Shown here piece by piece: positions 48,965 to 59,935 of a DNA stretch of 64,000 bases. This stretch comes from Begonia masoniana (lineage: Eukaryota; Streptophyta; Magnoliopsida; Cucurbitales; Begoniaceae), in the NCBI GenBank assembly GCA_022432975.1, contig CM039505.1:48257897-48321896 (forward strand), written 5' to 3'. Below the pieces are notes generated by a model, which was not told the DNA's origin, did no database searches, and worked only from the letters and a program-made list of their open reading frames with translations. The position numbers were made by a program, and so were the translations under genes. Position 1 is the stretch's first letter; every line of letters starts with the position of its first letter.

Positions 48965-49418
48965 TTATGCAAATTTTCTTGCTCGTTGATACTACGTTCA
49001 TCCACGTATTTTAAATTTACAAGTCTTTTAATTATAAGAGTCTTATTCTAAGCACTCAAACTTTCAAACAGTGATTCTAATTTCTTTCACAGTTGATCGG
49101 CTCTAGTCTCTGTAGCAATACTGTGAAACACATTTGCATCAAACCAATAGCTGATGTAAGCGACACATTTTCAATACATCAATTTCCAATATCTATTTAT
49201 CTTGCCTCTCAATCTCATTACATTTTCATTAATTGATTCATGGAGATCTTTGCAAAAAAAATATATATATATATCTTCCATCATAAGTTTTCACATATAA
49301 AAATTGTTATTTCAATTTTATCATCGAATATGAATCTTCAGTTAAAGTCCCAAACTTTACTGACTGTGGTGAAATCTGACCAAGTTTGATTATCTAACAA
49401 CCTGCCTTGACACCACTT
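48965..49418 (-). pseudogene. Copia gag relic next to an LTR start
   Basis: With stops and shifts, the minus strand near 49000-49170 encodes WFDANVFHSIATETRADQL, KKLESLFESL and LIIKRLVNLKY, like the gag of Ty1/copia elements. The adjacent TTGACACCACTTGTTAGGA is the usual copia primer-site/LTR junction in minus orientation, with the LTR starting TGTTAGGAAAAACGG at 49419. This LTR start differs from that of copia F, so it is a separate element. Confidence 0.6.
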
Positions 49419-50466
49419 GTTAGGAAAAACGGTATATAAAATTTTATTATGTAAATAAATTATTTCTTCCTTCTTTGTTTGATTAAAAATGGATTATTAT
49501 GTATATTAATAATATGTCACAATATAAACCAGAAAATAACGAGACACCAAAATTGGGTACACAATAATCTTTTCTAGAATAAACTGAAAGAAACAATAAC
49601 AAGAGTGATTAAACTTGAGAATCAATATACGATAAACTAGAGAGAAATAAAACAATCTCCCTAAATTGATTGCCAATACAAACTGAGTGACTTTAGTTTT
49701 TCAATAATTGAAATTGGTAGAATTGTTGATCTCTTCGACAAGAATAAAACTCCGAAATCTTGGTTGAAACATAGAAGCGTTCGATCTTACACAAAAGATC
49801 AGAAAAATCTGAAGAAAAAAATTCTTTTTTTCTTCTCTCTCTCTCACTCTAGTCGAATTTCATTCTTCAAATCTCTCTATCTCTTTTTCTCTATCTTCAA
49901 TCTAGGCTGGAAATCAATTCGCTTAAAACCAAAAATCAACCAAGAATCGAACTGAAAATCTCGGTTCGGTTTAGTTTCAGTTAATCAAAAACTAATTTTG
50001 GAACTCAGCCGAACTGAGTTCATGATTCCTTCTTTCAAAAATCGATTAAAACTTACTCGAATCGAATTTATAATATTTATATAATTTTTTATATTGAAAA
50101 CTATAAATTATAAACCTAAACGGGTCAAAATTGGCCCAAACCAAGTCTAACCTGGCAAAAGCAACACAAAATCGAATTTAAATAAAAAAAACTAAGAACT
50201 AAAAATAAAACCGAGGAAAAGCCAAAATATCGATAGGTTCGGTTTGGGTTCTAAAGGCCGATCGAATTGGTTTCAGTTTCAAATTTTTTGAAAATGAACT
50301 GTGTTTGATTTCAATTACAGGTGGAACCGAACATGAATGATTCCACTCCTACTTCAATCTACTTTTGAAACAACCATTTGCACTTACATTTGCGCTTCAC
50401 ATCATGTTCTAGTGCCTCTTGAACGGGTTTCAAAACAAGCAATAATCACATAAAAAGTGTAGTTTG
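49419..50466 (-). mobile_element. Copia LTR remnant (antisense), with nested hAT MITE
   Basis: LTR-like sequence from TGTTAGGAAAAACGG includes a TC-rich tract near 49820-49900. The far end is not identified. The hAT MITE at 49903-50351 is inserted within it or just beyond it. Confidence 0.45.
49903..50351. mobile_element. hAT-type MITE, 449 bp
   Basis: It is bounded by TAGGCTGGAA and TTCCACTCCTA (imperfect terminal inverted repeat) with a perfect 8-bp target duplication CTTCAATC at 49895-49902 and 50352-50359. Subterminal CGGTTCGGTTT-like and GAACTGAGTT motifs are typical of plant hAT MITEs. No transposase. Confidence 0.88.
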
Positions 50467-50753
50467 TGTTAGATACTACTGTTCAGTTACACTTTAGTTT
50501 AGCTTTCTAGTTCAATTTTACCTGTTTCCAATGCTCATCATTGCTCCTTTGTGAATATACATGTACGAGTGTGTTGATAGAAAACAAACACAAAAGGATT
50601 TACATAATACTCTCTCTTTCTTCTTCTTCTTCTTTGTGTTGATAGAAAACAAACACAAAAGGATTTACATAATACTCTCTCTTTCTTCTTCTTCTTCTTC
50701 TTCTTCTTCTTCTTCTTCTGATTTCAGAACTGCTGCCCTTTCTAAATCCCAAC
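50467..50753 (+). mobile_element. Copia element D, 5' LTR
   Basis: TGTTAGATACTACTGTTCAG...CTAAATCCCAAC precedes the primer-binding site TTGGTATCAGAGCC (50754-50767). A ~66-bp tandem duplication (GTGTTGATAGAAAACAAACA repeated at 50571 and 50637) and a CTT microsatellite (50680-50720) lie inside it. Confidence 0.75.
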
Positions 50754-50770
50754 TTGGTATCAGAGCCATA

Positions 50771-51370
50771 ATGGCGTCGCCTAGCTCGACAATTCCATCA
50801 TCCCCTGCACCCTCTGTAAATCAAACTCTCACCATTAAATTGGACAATACAAATTATCTCGTATGGAAAACGCAAATGCTCAACGTCCTCATTGCAAATG
50901 GCATAGACAACATATTGGATGGTTCTTACCCAGCCCCTCAACAGCTTCTAAATAATATGTCATCCCAAATCAACCCTGAATACACTGTCTGGCAGCGATA
51001 TAATCATCTTCTTATTAGCTGGATATTTTCCACGCTTTTAGAAAACTTGCTTCAACAGATAGTCTCCTTCTCCATCACCAACGAAATATGGCTTGCATTG
51101 GCTCGGATGTTCGCATCCTCTATCTTAGCAAGGATTACGAACCTTTCGCAGTCAGCTTTACTCCTTGTCCAAAGAGGGCATCACTGCTGCTACCTACATC
51201 CAAAAAATCACGTCTCTCTGAAACACGCTCGCAACTATCGGAGAGCCAGTACCCTATCGTGATCAGGTGATCAACTTTCTGGGCAGACTTGGCAGTGACT
51301 ACAATGCCTTTGTTACATCAATTGCAAACCGAGCAGATCAACTACCCTTGGAGGAAATTCATAGCTAGCT
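50771..51370 (+). pseudogene. Copia element D: gag
   Basis: The ATG at 50771, just after the primer-binding site, begins MASPSSTIPSS. Copia-like N-terminal motifs follow: LTIKLDNTNYLVWKTQMLN, VLDG-like ILDGSYPAP, INPEYTVWQRYNHLLISWI. A frameshift near 51110-51150 splits the rest, and more shifts follow. This is the Retrotran_gag/UBN2 type usual in Ty1/copia elements with short LTRs. 51371-51880 continues as a degraded proline/histidine-rich linker with many GAPAQHxF-like repeats. Confidence 0.8.
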
Positions 51371-51889
51371 CCAAAGCTATGATTTTCGGCTGGAAAAACA
51401 TAATTCAGTGATTCATCTTCTGACGTCGAGTCAGATTCAGGCCAAAGCTGTCGTCCAACGCCCTTTCTGACAAAGATGGACTCCTCGGTCGTCTCAGAAT
51501 GGCTCATTCTAACCTCATCCTTCATCTCCTCTGCATCATAACGGGTATGGGCCATCTTTCTCACCTTCAGCTTGGTGCCCAAACTGACCCGGTAATCAAC
51601 CCAAGCCTAGATTCTAGATCTGCCATAAGGTGGGCCACTCTGCCCCGGCCTGGTACCACATGCTGAATACATCTTACAGGCCACCCGCCCAACATCCTTT
51701 CGGGTTACCTGCCCAACATCATTTTGAGTCACCCGCCCAATTTTCAAACCATAACCATTTCGGTCACCCACCCAATATCCAACCCCAACTCCTTCTGAGT
51801 TACCCGCATAACATTCAACCCTTCCACCTTAGGCTCACCTCGCCGGAATCCTTCTGACACTTTCCTTCTCTAAACCAACAACTCCATGG

Positions 51890-53320
51890 GTGCTTGATTT
51901 CGGAGCAACTAACCATTTTACTCCCAACTCTGAGATCCTCTCTCAACCAAAATCGTACACCGACTTCTCCCAAGTCTCAATAGCTGACGGTAATTTTCTT
52001 CATATTCTTCACATTGGTTCTGTTGCAATTCCGACCACTAGTCGTTCTTTGAAGATAACAACTATCTGTCACACTCCACAAATCTCTCACAGTCTTGTTA
52101 CTGTCGCTCAATTGTGTAGAGAAAACTTTGTATTCGTTGAATTTCATTCGAATTTCTTTCTTGTAAAGGATCGTCATCGGACACTCCTTTGGGGTTCCTT
52201 TCATGATGGTCTCTATCGGCTTTCGTCGGCCTCCCCGGCTCTCTCCCTCACTGCCTGGTCCTCGGTTGCAGCTCCCTCTCCGACCTCCTTGTGGCACCTC
52301 CGGTTAGGTCATCCCACTCTCTCTACTTTGAAACATACTTTAGAATTGTGTCATGTTCCTTTTGTTGAATCATATATGCTCAAATTTTGTGTTTTGTGTC
52401 AAATGAGTAAATCTCATAAACTGCCATTTCACCTTTCAAATTCCCATGCTCGTTTTTCTTTTGAAATTGTACATACTGATATTTGGGGTCCATCCACTAT
52501 ACAATCTATTACTGGTACACGATATTTTCTTCTGTTTGTTGATAATTGCACTCGTTTTACCCGGTTTTTCCCTTTGAAATTAAAAAGTAAAGTTTACAAT
52601 ACTTTTGGGTTTTTTCATCGACTAGTTTTAAACCAATTTGGTGCTTCTATTAAAATCGTTCAATCAAACTGAGGTGGGGAATTCTAATCTCTCTCCTCTT
52701 TTTTTCAATCATTGGGAATTCATCATCATGTATCATGTCTGTATACCCCAAATCAAAATGGTCGTGTAGAACGAAAAAAATCGTCATGTCGTTGAAACTG
52801 GTCTTTCTCTTCTATTCCATTCCGTCGTTCCTCAAGACTTCTGGCCTTATGTCTTTTGCCACTGCTACCACCTTGATAAATTACCTACCTACTTCTGTTC
52901 TAAATAACAAATCTCCTTTCGAGTGCTTATTCAGCTCCATTCTAGACTATTCATCATTACCTGTTGTTGGTTGTTTATGTTTTCCTCTTTTTCGACCTTT
53001 CAACAAACATAAACTACAGTCCCGCTCTATTCCTTGTGTTTTTCTGGGCCCCAGTCGTAATCACAAAGGGCACCTATGTCTCGATACTCAATCAAACAAA
53101 CTTTACATTTCTCGTCATGTCACCTTTGACGAATCCACCTTTCAACTCATCCCCTTCACCACAATCTTACTTTTCCTTTCCAATATCCTACAATTCCTTC
53201 CTACCATTTCCCATCCAACCCACAAATTCAACTACATAATCTCCCTCCATACTTCCCATCCCTCCTATTCCTATAGACCACATAGCTCCCATACCGTCAA
53301 CCTCCTCTCTTCCAACTAAC
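51890..53320 (+). pseudogene. Copia element D: protease and integrase
   Basis: LDFGATNHF is the protease loop with Ser/Thr replaced by Phe. The gag-pre-integrase motif SLWHLRLGHPTLSTL and CVLCQMSKSHKLPF supply the zinc-binding His/Cys. The integrase core has VHTDIWGP (first Asp). At 52664-52675 the second Asp codon is AAC (Asn), followed directly by TGA, where relatives read Asp-Trp/Gly-Gly-Gly; both changes are G-to-A. A frameshift precedes 52735, after which integrase C-terminal motifs (SVLNNKSPFECLF, CVFLGPSRNHKG) continue. Confidence 0.85.
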
Positions 53321-53342
53321 CAGTCTTCCACTATTATTTCCC

Positions 53343-54055
53343 ATGTTCCAAATCCCACTTCAATCCAATTACCATCTACCCACAATCACCATCCTATGCG
53401 TACCAGGGCCAAAGATGCTATTTTTAAAATCAAAGTCTTCTCGCTTACAACCCCTTTTGAGCCAAAAAACTTCCAACAGGTTTCAAAATTTTCCCATTGG
53501 ATGGCGGCTATGGAAGCTGAAATATCAACTCTCAATGAAACCAACACTTGGACATTAGTCTCACCTTCCTAAGGAGCAAAGATTATAGGGTGTAAGTGGA
53601 TTTTCAAGACAAAAATCAACTCTTACGACACAGTGAATAGGTACAAGGCTCGACTAGTGGCGAAAGGTTATGATCAAACCGAGGGTATTGATTACGATGA
53701 AACCTTCAGCTCAATGGTTAAACCAACTTCAGTTTGTACTACTCTTTCCTTGGCTGTGTCTTTTGGTTGGGTGATCAGACAATTAGACATCAGTAATGTT
53801 TTCTTACATGGTAATTTAAATGAAACAGTTGTCATGCAGCAACCACCAGGTTTTATTAGTCCTTCTCAACCCTCTGCCGTGTGCTTATTACACAAAGCTC
53901 TCTATGGCTTTAAGCAGTCTCCTCGAGCTTGGTACACCAGATTACACAACGCTTTACCAGATAGGGGTTTTTCAGCATCATGGTCTGATTCTTCACTGTT
54001 TGTTTATCGCACGAAATCCTCTCTTACAGTTATGCTGGTGTATGTCGATGACATC
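53343..54055 (+). pseudogene. Copia element D: reverse transcriptase, cut at the active site
   Basis: RT motifs run AAMEAEISTLNETNTWTLV, a stop, [55 protein letters not shown], then LVYVDDI, where the next base starts the gypsy LTR C. The insertion therefore lies right after the catalytic YVDD box, and the rest of RT, RNase H and the 3' LTR are not in the window. The left target copy would be ACATC (54051-54055). Confidence 0.88.
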
Positions 54056-55007
54056 TGTGACAACCCCGGACCCACGCCGGGCCGTCACGGGACTCGACAT
54101 AACGTTCACTGGGACTTTAACTTTTTGGACGTAAAAGTTTCTTTGACTTTTTAAGACTCTTAAACATTTAAAATGGCAAGACATAAAGTTGAAGGTATAA
54201 AATGGAAAACGTAGAATGGAAGACATAGAGTGGAAGACATGACATAAAATAGAAGACATAAACTAGAAGACATAAAGTGGATGACATGAAGGGGATGGCA
54301 TAGAGTGGATGACAGGAGTGGATGACATAGAGTGGATGACAGAAGTGGATGACATAAAGTGGATGACAGAAGTGAATGACAGAAGTGGATGACATAGAGT
54401 GGATGACAGGAGTGGATGACGGAGTGGATGACGGAGTGGATGACGGAGTGGACGATAGTTTTACAGGCAAAATGGACAACTTACATCTTGTGACACAAAA
54501 GCATCAAAACTCAAGACAATCATGCAGAACCTAAAAGAGAACTCCAAGCAGTTCCAGAATACTTCAAAATATATTTACAACTGTCAAATACGGAGGGTTT
54601 TAAAAACATTTACACAGAGTCTATACATCGGTTTAAACTTTCAAAAAGCAGTATAGAACCGAACATACACTTTTAAAATACCCTCACATAATCAAAATAT
54701 GTCTGGCTGCCACAACCAACCCCCGTAAGCTCATTCTGCCAACAGCACCTACACTTCGGCCTGAGGCACAAAGTCCTCATCCATGGGATCCGTACCTACA
54801 ACAGGGAGTTCAACTATGAGCCTAGAGCTCAGTAAGAATATATAAAAATACAGTGATGCATATGCAGTGCATGAACATTTTGGAATACAGTGACATTACA
54901 GAACATTACCTTTTTATCTGTCAGGAAGTGGGAGTTATAGGGAAACAGGCGTAACAGAAGTGCATTATCAGGCACTAGTAATTCAGAGCAAAACTCCAGT
55001 CCCTGTC
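54056..55007 (-). mobile_element. Gypsy LTR C (antisense, truncated by element B)
   Basis: TGTGACAACCCCGGACCC begins the plus-strand end of an antisense gypsy LTR inserted in copia D. It contains a GTGGATGACA array (54170-54460), then unique LTR with the acceptor-like GTTGTAG/GTAC at 54796, and stops at AGTCCCTGTC where B's LTR begins. The remainder, if present, lies right of B beyond the window. Confidence 0.85.
54170..54465. repeat. GTGGATGACA / GAAGACATAA array in LTR C
   Basis: It begins with irregular GGAAGACATAAA-like units (shared with element E's 15-mer) and passes into GAGTGGATGACAGAA units of about 13-25 bp. Confidence 0.85.
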
Positions 55008-55539
55008 TGTAACGCTCCTAATTAATAAACCCGATTTGTTAATCACATACTCTGACTATATTAAGAAAATTCTAGGGAAATTTAAAATTTCCACTCAACG
55101 GCTAAAATTCAAAGTTTGTTTAAAAACATCAAAACTTGTAGCGAAAAACATTCATGTGTAAAACAGAGTCTTTATGAAAACCGACTAGAGAATTCTTACT
55201 GTTTAAACAAGACCCTAAGGAAAACGTTAGAAAACTTCTCGGAGACATTTGCAGCCAGTTCGACATTATTGCCAATCTAACACCTACAGAGTTTGTCGAC
55301 TCTAACCTTGGACAACATGCCCGTCTACGGCTCTGGACGACGAACTCTGGACCAGCAACTTTGGACAACTAGCTCGGAACAAGTGACTGTGGACGATGTC
55401 GCTACAAACAACATTAATTTAAACGACAACGTTTTGGATAACAATACTCTAGACGATAACTATGGTCTACTGTTCCCCTCGTCCACAGCTACAAAGGTTT
55501 AACATTTACGGATTTTCATCCACAGACTTACTTAAGTTT

Positions 55540-55820
55540 TATCGTCCCCGGGCCACGTGACTTTATCGTCCATGGGCCACGTGACTTCATTACTCACGGT
55601 TTACAAAGACTCATCGTCTACGAACTAAAGTCCATAGACTTACTTAAACTCATCGCCACGGACCACGTGACTTTGGGCGATATTCCTATTCCTAACTTGG
55701 GACGACAACACTTGTCAACAGAATAAGCAACTGTTTTCACCTTGGACTCCGAACGATATGCTCGTCCACGACTTTGGACGACATTCTCGTCCACGACTCT
55801 ATGACAACAACTTGACCGAT
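55540..55820. promoter_or_regulatory. Three CACGTG boxes in a TCGTCCAC-rich block (3' LTR)
   Basis: CCACGTGACTT occurs with the CACGTG at 55554, 55578 and 55664, among repeated CGTCCACG/TTGGACGAC motifs. The same trio is in the 5' LTR (62732, 62756, 62843). CACGTG is the G-box core bound by plant bZIP and bHLH factors. Here it lies about 1.35 kb downstream of the LTR TATA box, in the presumed transcribed leader. Confidence 0.6.
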
Positions 55821-56173
55821 TACACTCTAAGCTGTGAACAACTCTGACTACTGAAAGGACTAGCAAATTTTCACAGTAACCATTCAAAATAACTGGACTC
55901 CATATAATTCCAAAATCCAGTAAAAGAATTACAGTTAAAACCAACAATGTATCATTATCAAAGTAACTTCAAAAACATAACAGAAATATTAAAACTATCA
56001 CTGTCATAAAAATTCTCAGCACACATCAACAAAACACTTGTCCACTAAGACTTCACCTACTTACATTAGTTAAACCACCTCATCAGTGCACCAAACCGTG
56101 GCATAGATGTGCTCCATCAAATTCGCCTATCCTTCTGTAAACTCAGAGAAATCACCTGTTGAAACCTCAACAC

Positions 56174-56645
56174 CTACATCACAAAACTCATCTATTAGCC
56201 TAATGCTAAATAAGTAGAGCATAAAGAAATGAAATGTTGAAACATAAAGTCTAATCATGCATTTTCTACTTTCACCACTCAGTTGAATTCGTTTTCTGTT
56301 GATCCCTCGGTACAATGGAAAGTGGATCAATTTTTCCAAAGTCTACATCCTCTACTCGATTAAGGGACGGATTAGTTCCCTTAATAGCTGATCTGATCCC
56401 TCTGTTCGATTAAAAGTGGATCAATTTTCTCAAAGTCTACATCCTCTACTCAATTAAGGGACGGATTAGTTCCCTTAATAGCTGATCTGTTACAACCTGT
56501 TCATGCCTTACCATGCCATTACATGTAAATTTATTTTCGTTCTCATTCAATAAAACATGATGCATGACATACTGAAAACATTCAAACATGCATAAACCTA
56601 CTGTTTTGTGATGTAGGCCCAAAGGCACACACATACTCCACTTAC
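56174..56645 (-). promoter_or_regulatory. Candidate leader intron in B 3' LTR
   Basis: Minus strand: CAG/GTAAGT at 56645, hairpin GCC-TTT-GGGC, and GTGATGTAG/GTG at 56174. It spans 472 nt, almost the same as in A (473). Confidence 0.4.
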
Positions 56646-57166
56646 CTGGTTTCCTGAGAGATTCCTGGTTGTAAGCTACTTTAAGAGTTGGCTCACCTAA
56701 AATATAAGCACAACATTACTTAACCCCATTCTAAACTATCCAGAAATTTAAGGGAAACTAGTTTGGGGGCTCTGTTCTTCGTACATTCCCGATTCACTAC
56801 AAAACCTAACTCAACTCTCACTCCCAGTATTATCAAAATACGCATCTACAATCCTCTCTATTATCTATATTCACTAAAACAGTGATAGATCGACATAAAA
56901 CTCAGCTAAGTCAGAGAAGAATCGAATAGGAAGTCGCCTCGAGGAACCACTGAGCTTGAATGCCAAATGAGGAAATGAGAAACAGTGGCGGCTAAACCTT
57001 CATTAAACCCTCCATTTATAACACTTTCTCCACAATTACACTAATGTCCTTGACTAACCAACTTTAACCTATTTAAATAACCAATCAAATTTACTTAATT
57101 CTATAAAAATAAAAGTCACAAAATGATACTATTAAAAATCAAGGCTGACAGTTACCGGTTGCTACA

Positions 57167-57181
57167 ATCTACCCTCCTTAA
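57167..57181 (-). other. Polypurine tract of element B
   Basis: Minus-strand AAGGAGGGTAGAT lies directly before the 3' LTR, as in element A. Confidence 0.78.
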
Positions 57182-57201
57182 AAGAATTTTGTCCTCAAAA
57201 T

Positions 57202-58505
57202 TCAATGCTCAAACAACTCAGAATAATGGCTCATCATGTCTTGTTGGCGCTCCCAAGTTGCCTCCTCTACATTCTGGTTACGCCATAACACCTTCACTAG
57301 CTGAACTTCCTTATTACGTAGCACTTTTATTGCATAGTCCAGAATTTCTACAGGTTTCTCCTCATAGGTAAGAGTAGGATGAACTTCAATGTTCTGCTGT
57401 TCCACAACCTGAGTTGGATTCTGCATACATTTCTTCAGCATAGAAACATAGAACACATTGTGAATTCCCTCCATAGAGACTGATAACTGTAGTAGATAAG
57501 TTGTTTTCCCAATCCTCTTCAAGATTGAGAAAGGTCTGATGTATCTGGGATTCAACTTACCTCTCTTCTCAAACTTTACAACTCCTTTGAACGGTGAAAC
57601 TTTAAGAAACACTTCATCACCAACTTCAAACTCTAATTCTCTACGTCTTCTATCAGCATAGCTTTTCTACCGGCTTTGAGCTGTCAAGATTCGCTGTCGG
57701 ATAAGAGCAATCTTCTCCAGTGTCTGTTGCACAATGTCAGGACCAATCAGTCGTGCTTCTCCCACTTTATCCCAGTACAATGGAGATCTGCACCTTCGTC
57801 CATATAGTGCCTCATATGATGCCATGCTTATTGTTACTTGAAAACTGCTATTATAAGAGAATTCTACCAATAATAAATACTTACTCCAAGAACCATGGAA
57901 TTCTAATACACATGCACGAAGCATATCCTCTAATGTTTGAATAGTCCTCTCAGATTGTCCATCTGTTTGAGGGTGAAAAGCTGTACTAAAATTAAGATGC
58001 GTACTCATAGCCTTATGTAAACTCTTCCAAAACTTAGATGTAAATCTAGAATCTCGATCTAAAACTATTGTGACTGGAACTCCATGCAATCATACAATCT
58101 CATGCACATACAATTCAGTGAGCTGATCCATCGAGTATGTCATCTTTATTGACAGAAAGTGAGCAGATTTGGTTAAACGATCAACTATCACCCAAATTGC
58201 ATCATGTCTCTTTGCTGTTTGAGGCAATCCTACAACAAAGTCCATAGTTATTTGTTACCATTTCCATTCGGGACTGGTAAGGGTTGCAATGTTCCTACAG
58301 GTCTCTGATGTTCAGCTTTAACCCGTTGGCAAATCAAACAAGTTCCAATGTACTCCACCACACTTCTTTTCATATATGGCCACCAATAATGTTGTTTAAG
58401 GTCTCTGTACATTTTTTTACTTCCAGGATGAACAGAGAATCTAGAAGAATGAGCTTCCGAAAGGATCTCTTTTTGAAGTTCTTCATTTGTCGGAACAAAC
58501 CATCT
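57202..58505 (-). pseudogene. Element B: integrase and chromodomain tail
   Basis: The zinc region and first catalytic Asp (TMDFV-like, near 58230) lie in a frameshifted stretch. From 58089 the frame holds HGVPVTIVLDRDSRFTSKFW (second Asp) and TDGQSERTIQ (Glu present). A stop follows AQSR at about 57667. 57612-57202 holds VSPFKGVVKFEKRGKLNPRY and the tail VEEATWERQQDMMSHYSELF. The key Glu is retained, unlike element A. Confidence 0.85.
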
Positions 58506-59935
58506 ATTCTAAAACTTAAGAATTCCATTAACAGAATAGTTGAAATCTGATTTATCAGAATAATCCATGCTTAACTTGAACTTATTGCACTCAGCATCAT
58601 TCACCTGAACTTCCTTTATTCTCTGCAAAATAGTAGGCTTCAAAGATATGGCAGAAAGCATAGCCGACACACTAGACACAGCTTCCAGGTTAAATCTTTG
58701 GAATTCTGTCTCTAAGGCTAACGGTATGTCAAGAATCAATGTCGATGCGGATATTGTCACTCTACTCAATGCATCAGCCACTACATTCGCCTTGCCAGGG
58801 TGGTATTTAATCTCAAAATCATAGTCTTTGACAAACTCCAACCACCGACGTTGCCTCATGTTTAGCTCTTTCTGTGTGAAAATATATTTTAGACTTTTAT
58901 GGTCCGACAATATTTCACAAGATTGTCCATACAAGTAATGTCTCCAAATTTTTAATGCAAAAACCACTGCAGCTAATTCTAAGTCGTGTGTAGGGTAATT
59001 CTTCTCATATGTTTTCAACTATCTAGAGGCATAAGCTATTACCTTTCCATCTTGCATCAACACACAGTCAAGACCAACTTTGGAAGCATCACAATAAATG
59101 CAAAACTTTCCATTATCAATAGGGAGTGTTAGTATTGAGACATTTGTCAGTCTCTGTTTCAAAGTCTGAAAACTGGACTCACATTCCTCAGTCCATACAT
59201 ACATCATGTTTTTCCTTGTTAACCGAGTGAGGGGTATAGCAATCTTCAAGAATCCTTCAATGAACTTCCTGTAATATCCTGCTAATCCAAGGAAACTCCG
59301 AATATCTGTAGCATTTTTCGGTTGAGGCCACTCCTTAATTGCTTGAACCATGGCTGGATCGACAGATATTCCATCTCCCGAGATAACGTGACCCAAAAAG
59401 TGAACTTGATCGAACCAAAACTCACACTTGGAAAACTTGGCATAAAGTTGGTGCTGCTTTAGTACTTCCAATACCAAGGTCAGGTGCCATGCATGCTCAT
59501 CTTTAGTACGTGAATAGATTAAGATATCATCAATAAACACTATGACAAATTTATCTAAATATTCGTGGAACACTCTATTCATAAGATCCATGAAGGCTGC
59601 TGGTGCATTTGTTAATCCAAAAGACATTACTAAGAACTCGTAATGTCCTTACCTCGTGCGAAAGGCAGCCTTTGGAATATCTTCAGATTTAACTTTTAAT
59701 TGATAGTAACCTGACCTTAGGTCAATTTTAGAGAAGACTCGCGCACCATTAAGTTGGTCGAATAGATCATCAATCCTTGGAATGGATACTTGTTCTTGAT
59801 AGTTAACTTATTCAATTCCCGATAATCTATACACATACGCAATGATCCATCCTTCTTTTTGACAAAAAGGACTGGTGCACCCCACGGTGAATAACTCGGG
59901 CGTATGAATCTTTTTTCCAACAGTTCCTCCAACTT
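58506..59935 (-). pseudogene. Element B: reverse transcriptase and RNase H
   Basis: RT starts in the fragment 59932-59717 ([35 protein letters not shown]) with frameshifts near 59780 and 59650. The main frame 59627-59019 has [33 protein letters not shown] and [14 protein letters not shown] stop (about 59019) precedes RNase H in 59018-58509 ([35 protein letters not shown]). Confidence 0.88.

Larger units (their letters stand above)
55008..57166 (-). mobile_element. 3' LTR of element B (2159 bp)
   Basis: It includes a TATA-like TTATAAATGG (57012-57021), a candidate intron (56174-56645), duplicated TTAAGGG hairpins (about 56360-56490), and a GGACGA/TCGTCC-rich block with three CACGTG G-boxes (55540-55820). 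Open frames inside are LTR sequence, not genes. Confidence 0.93.
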
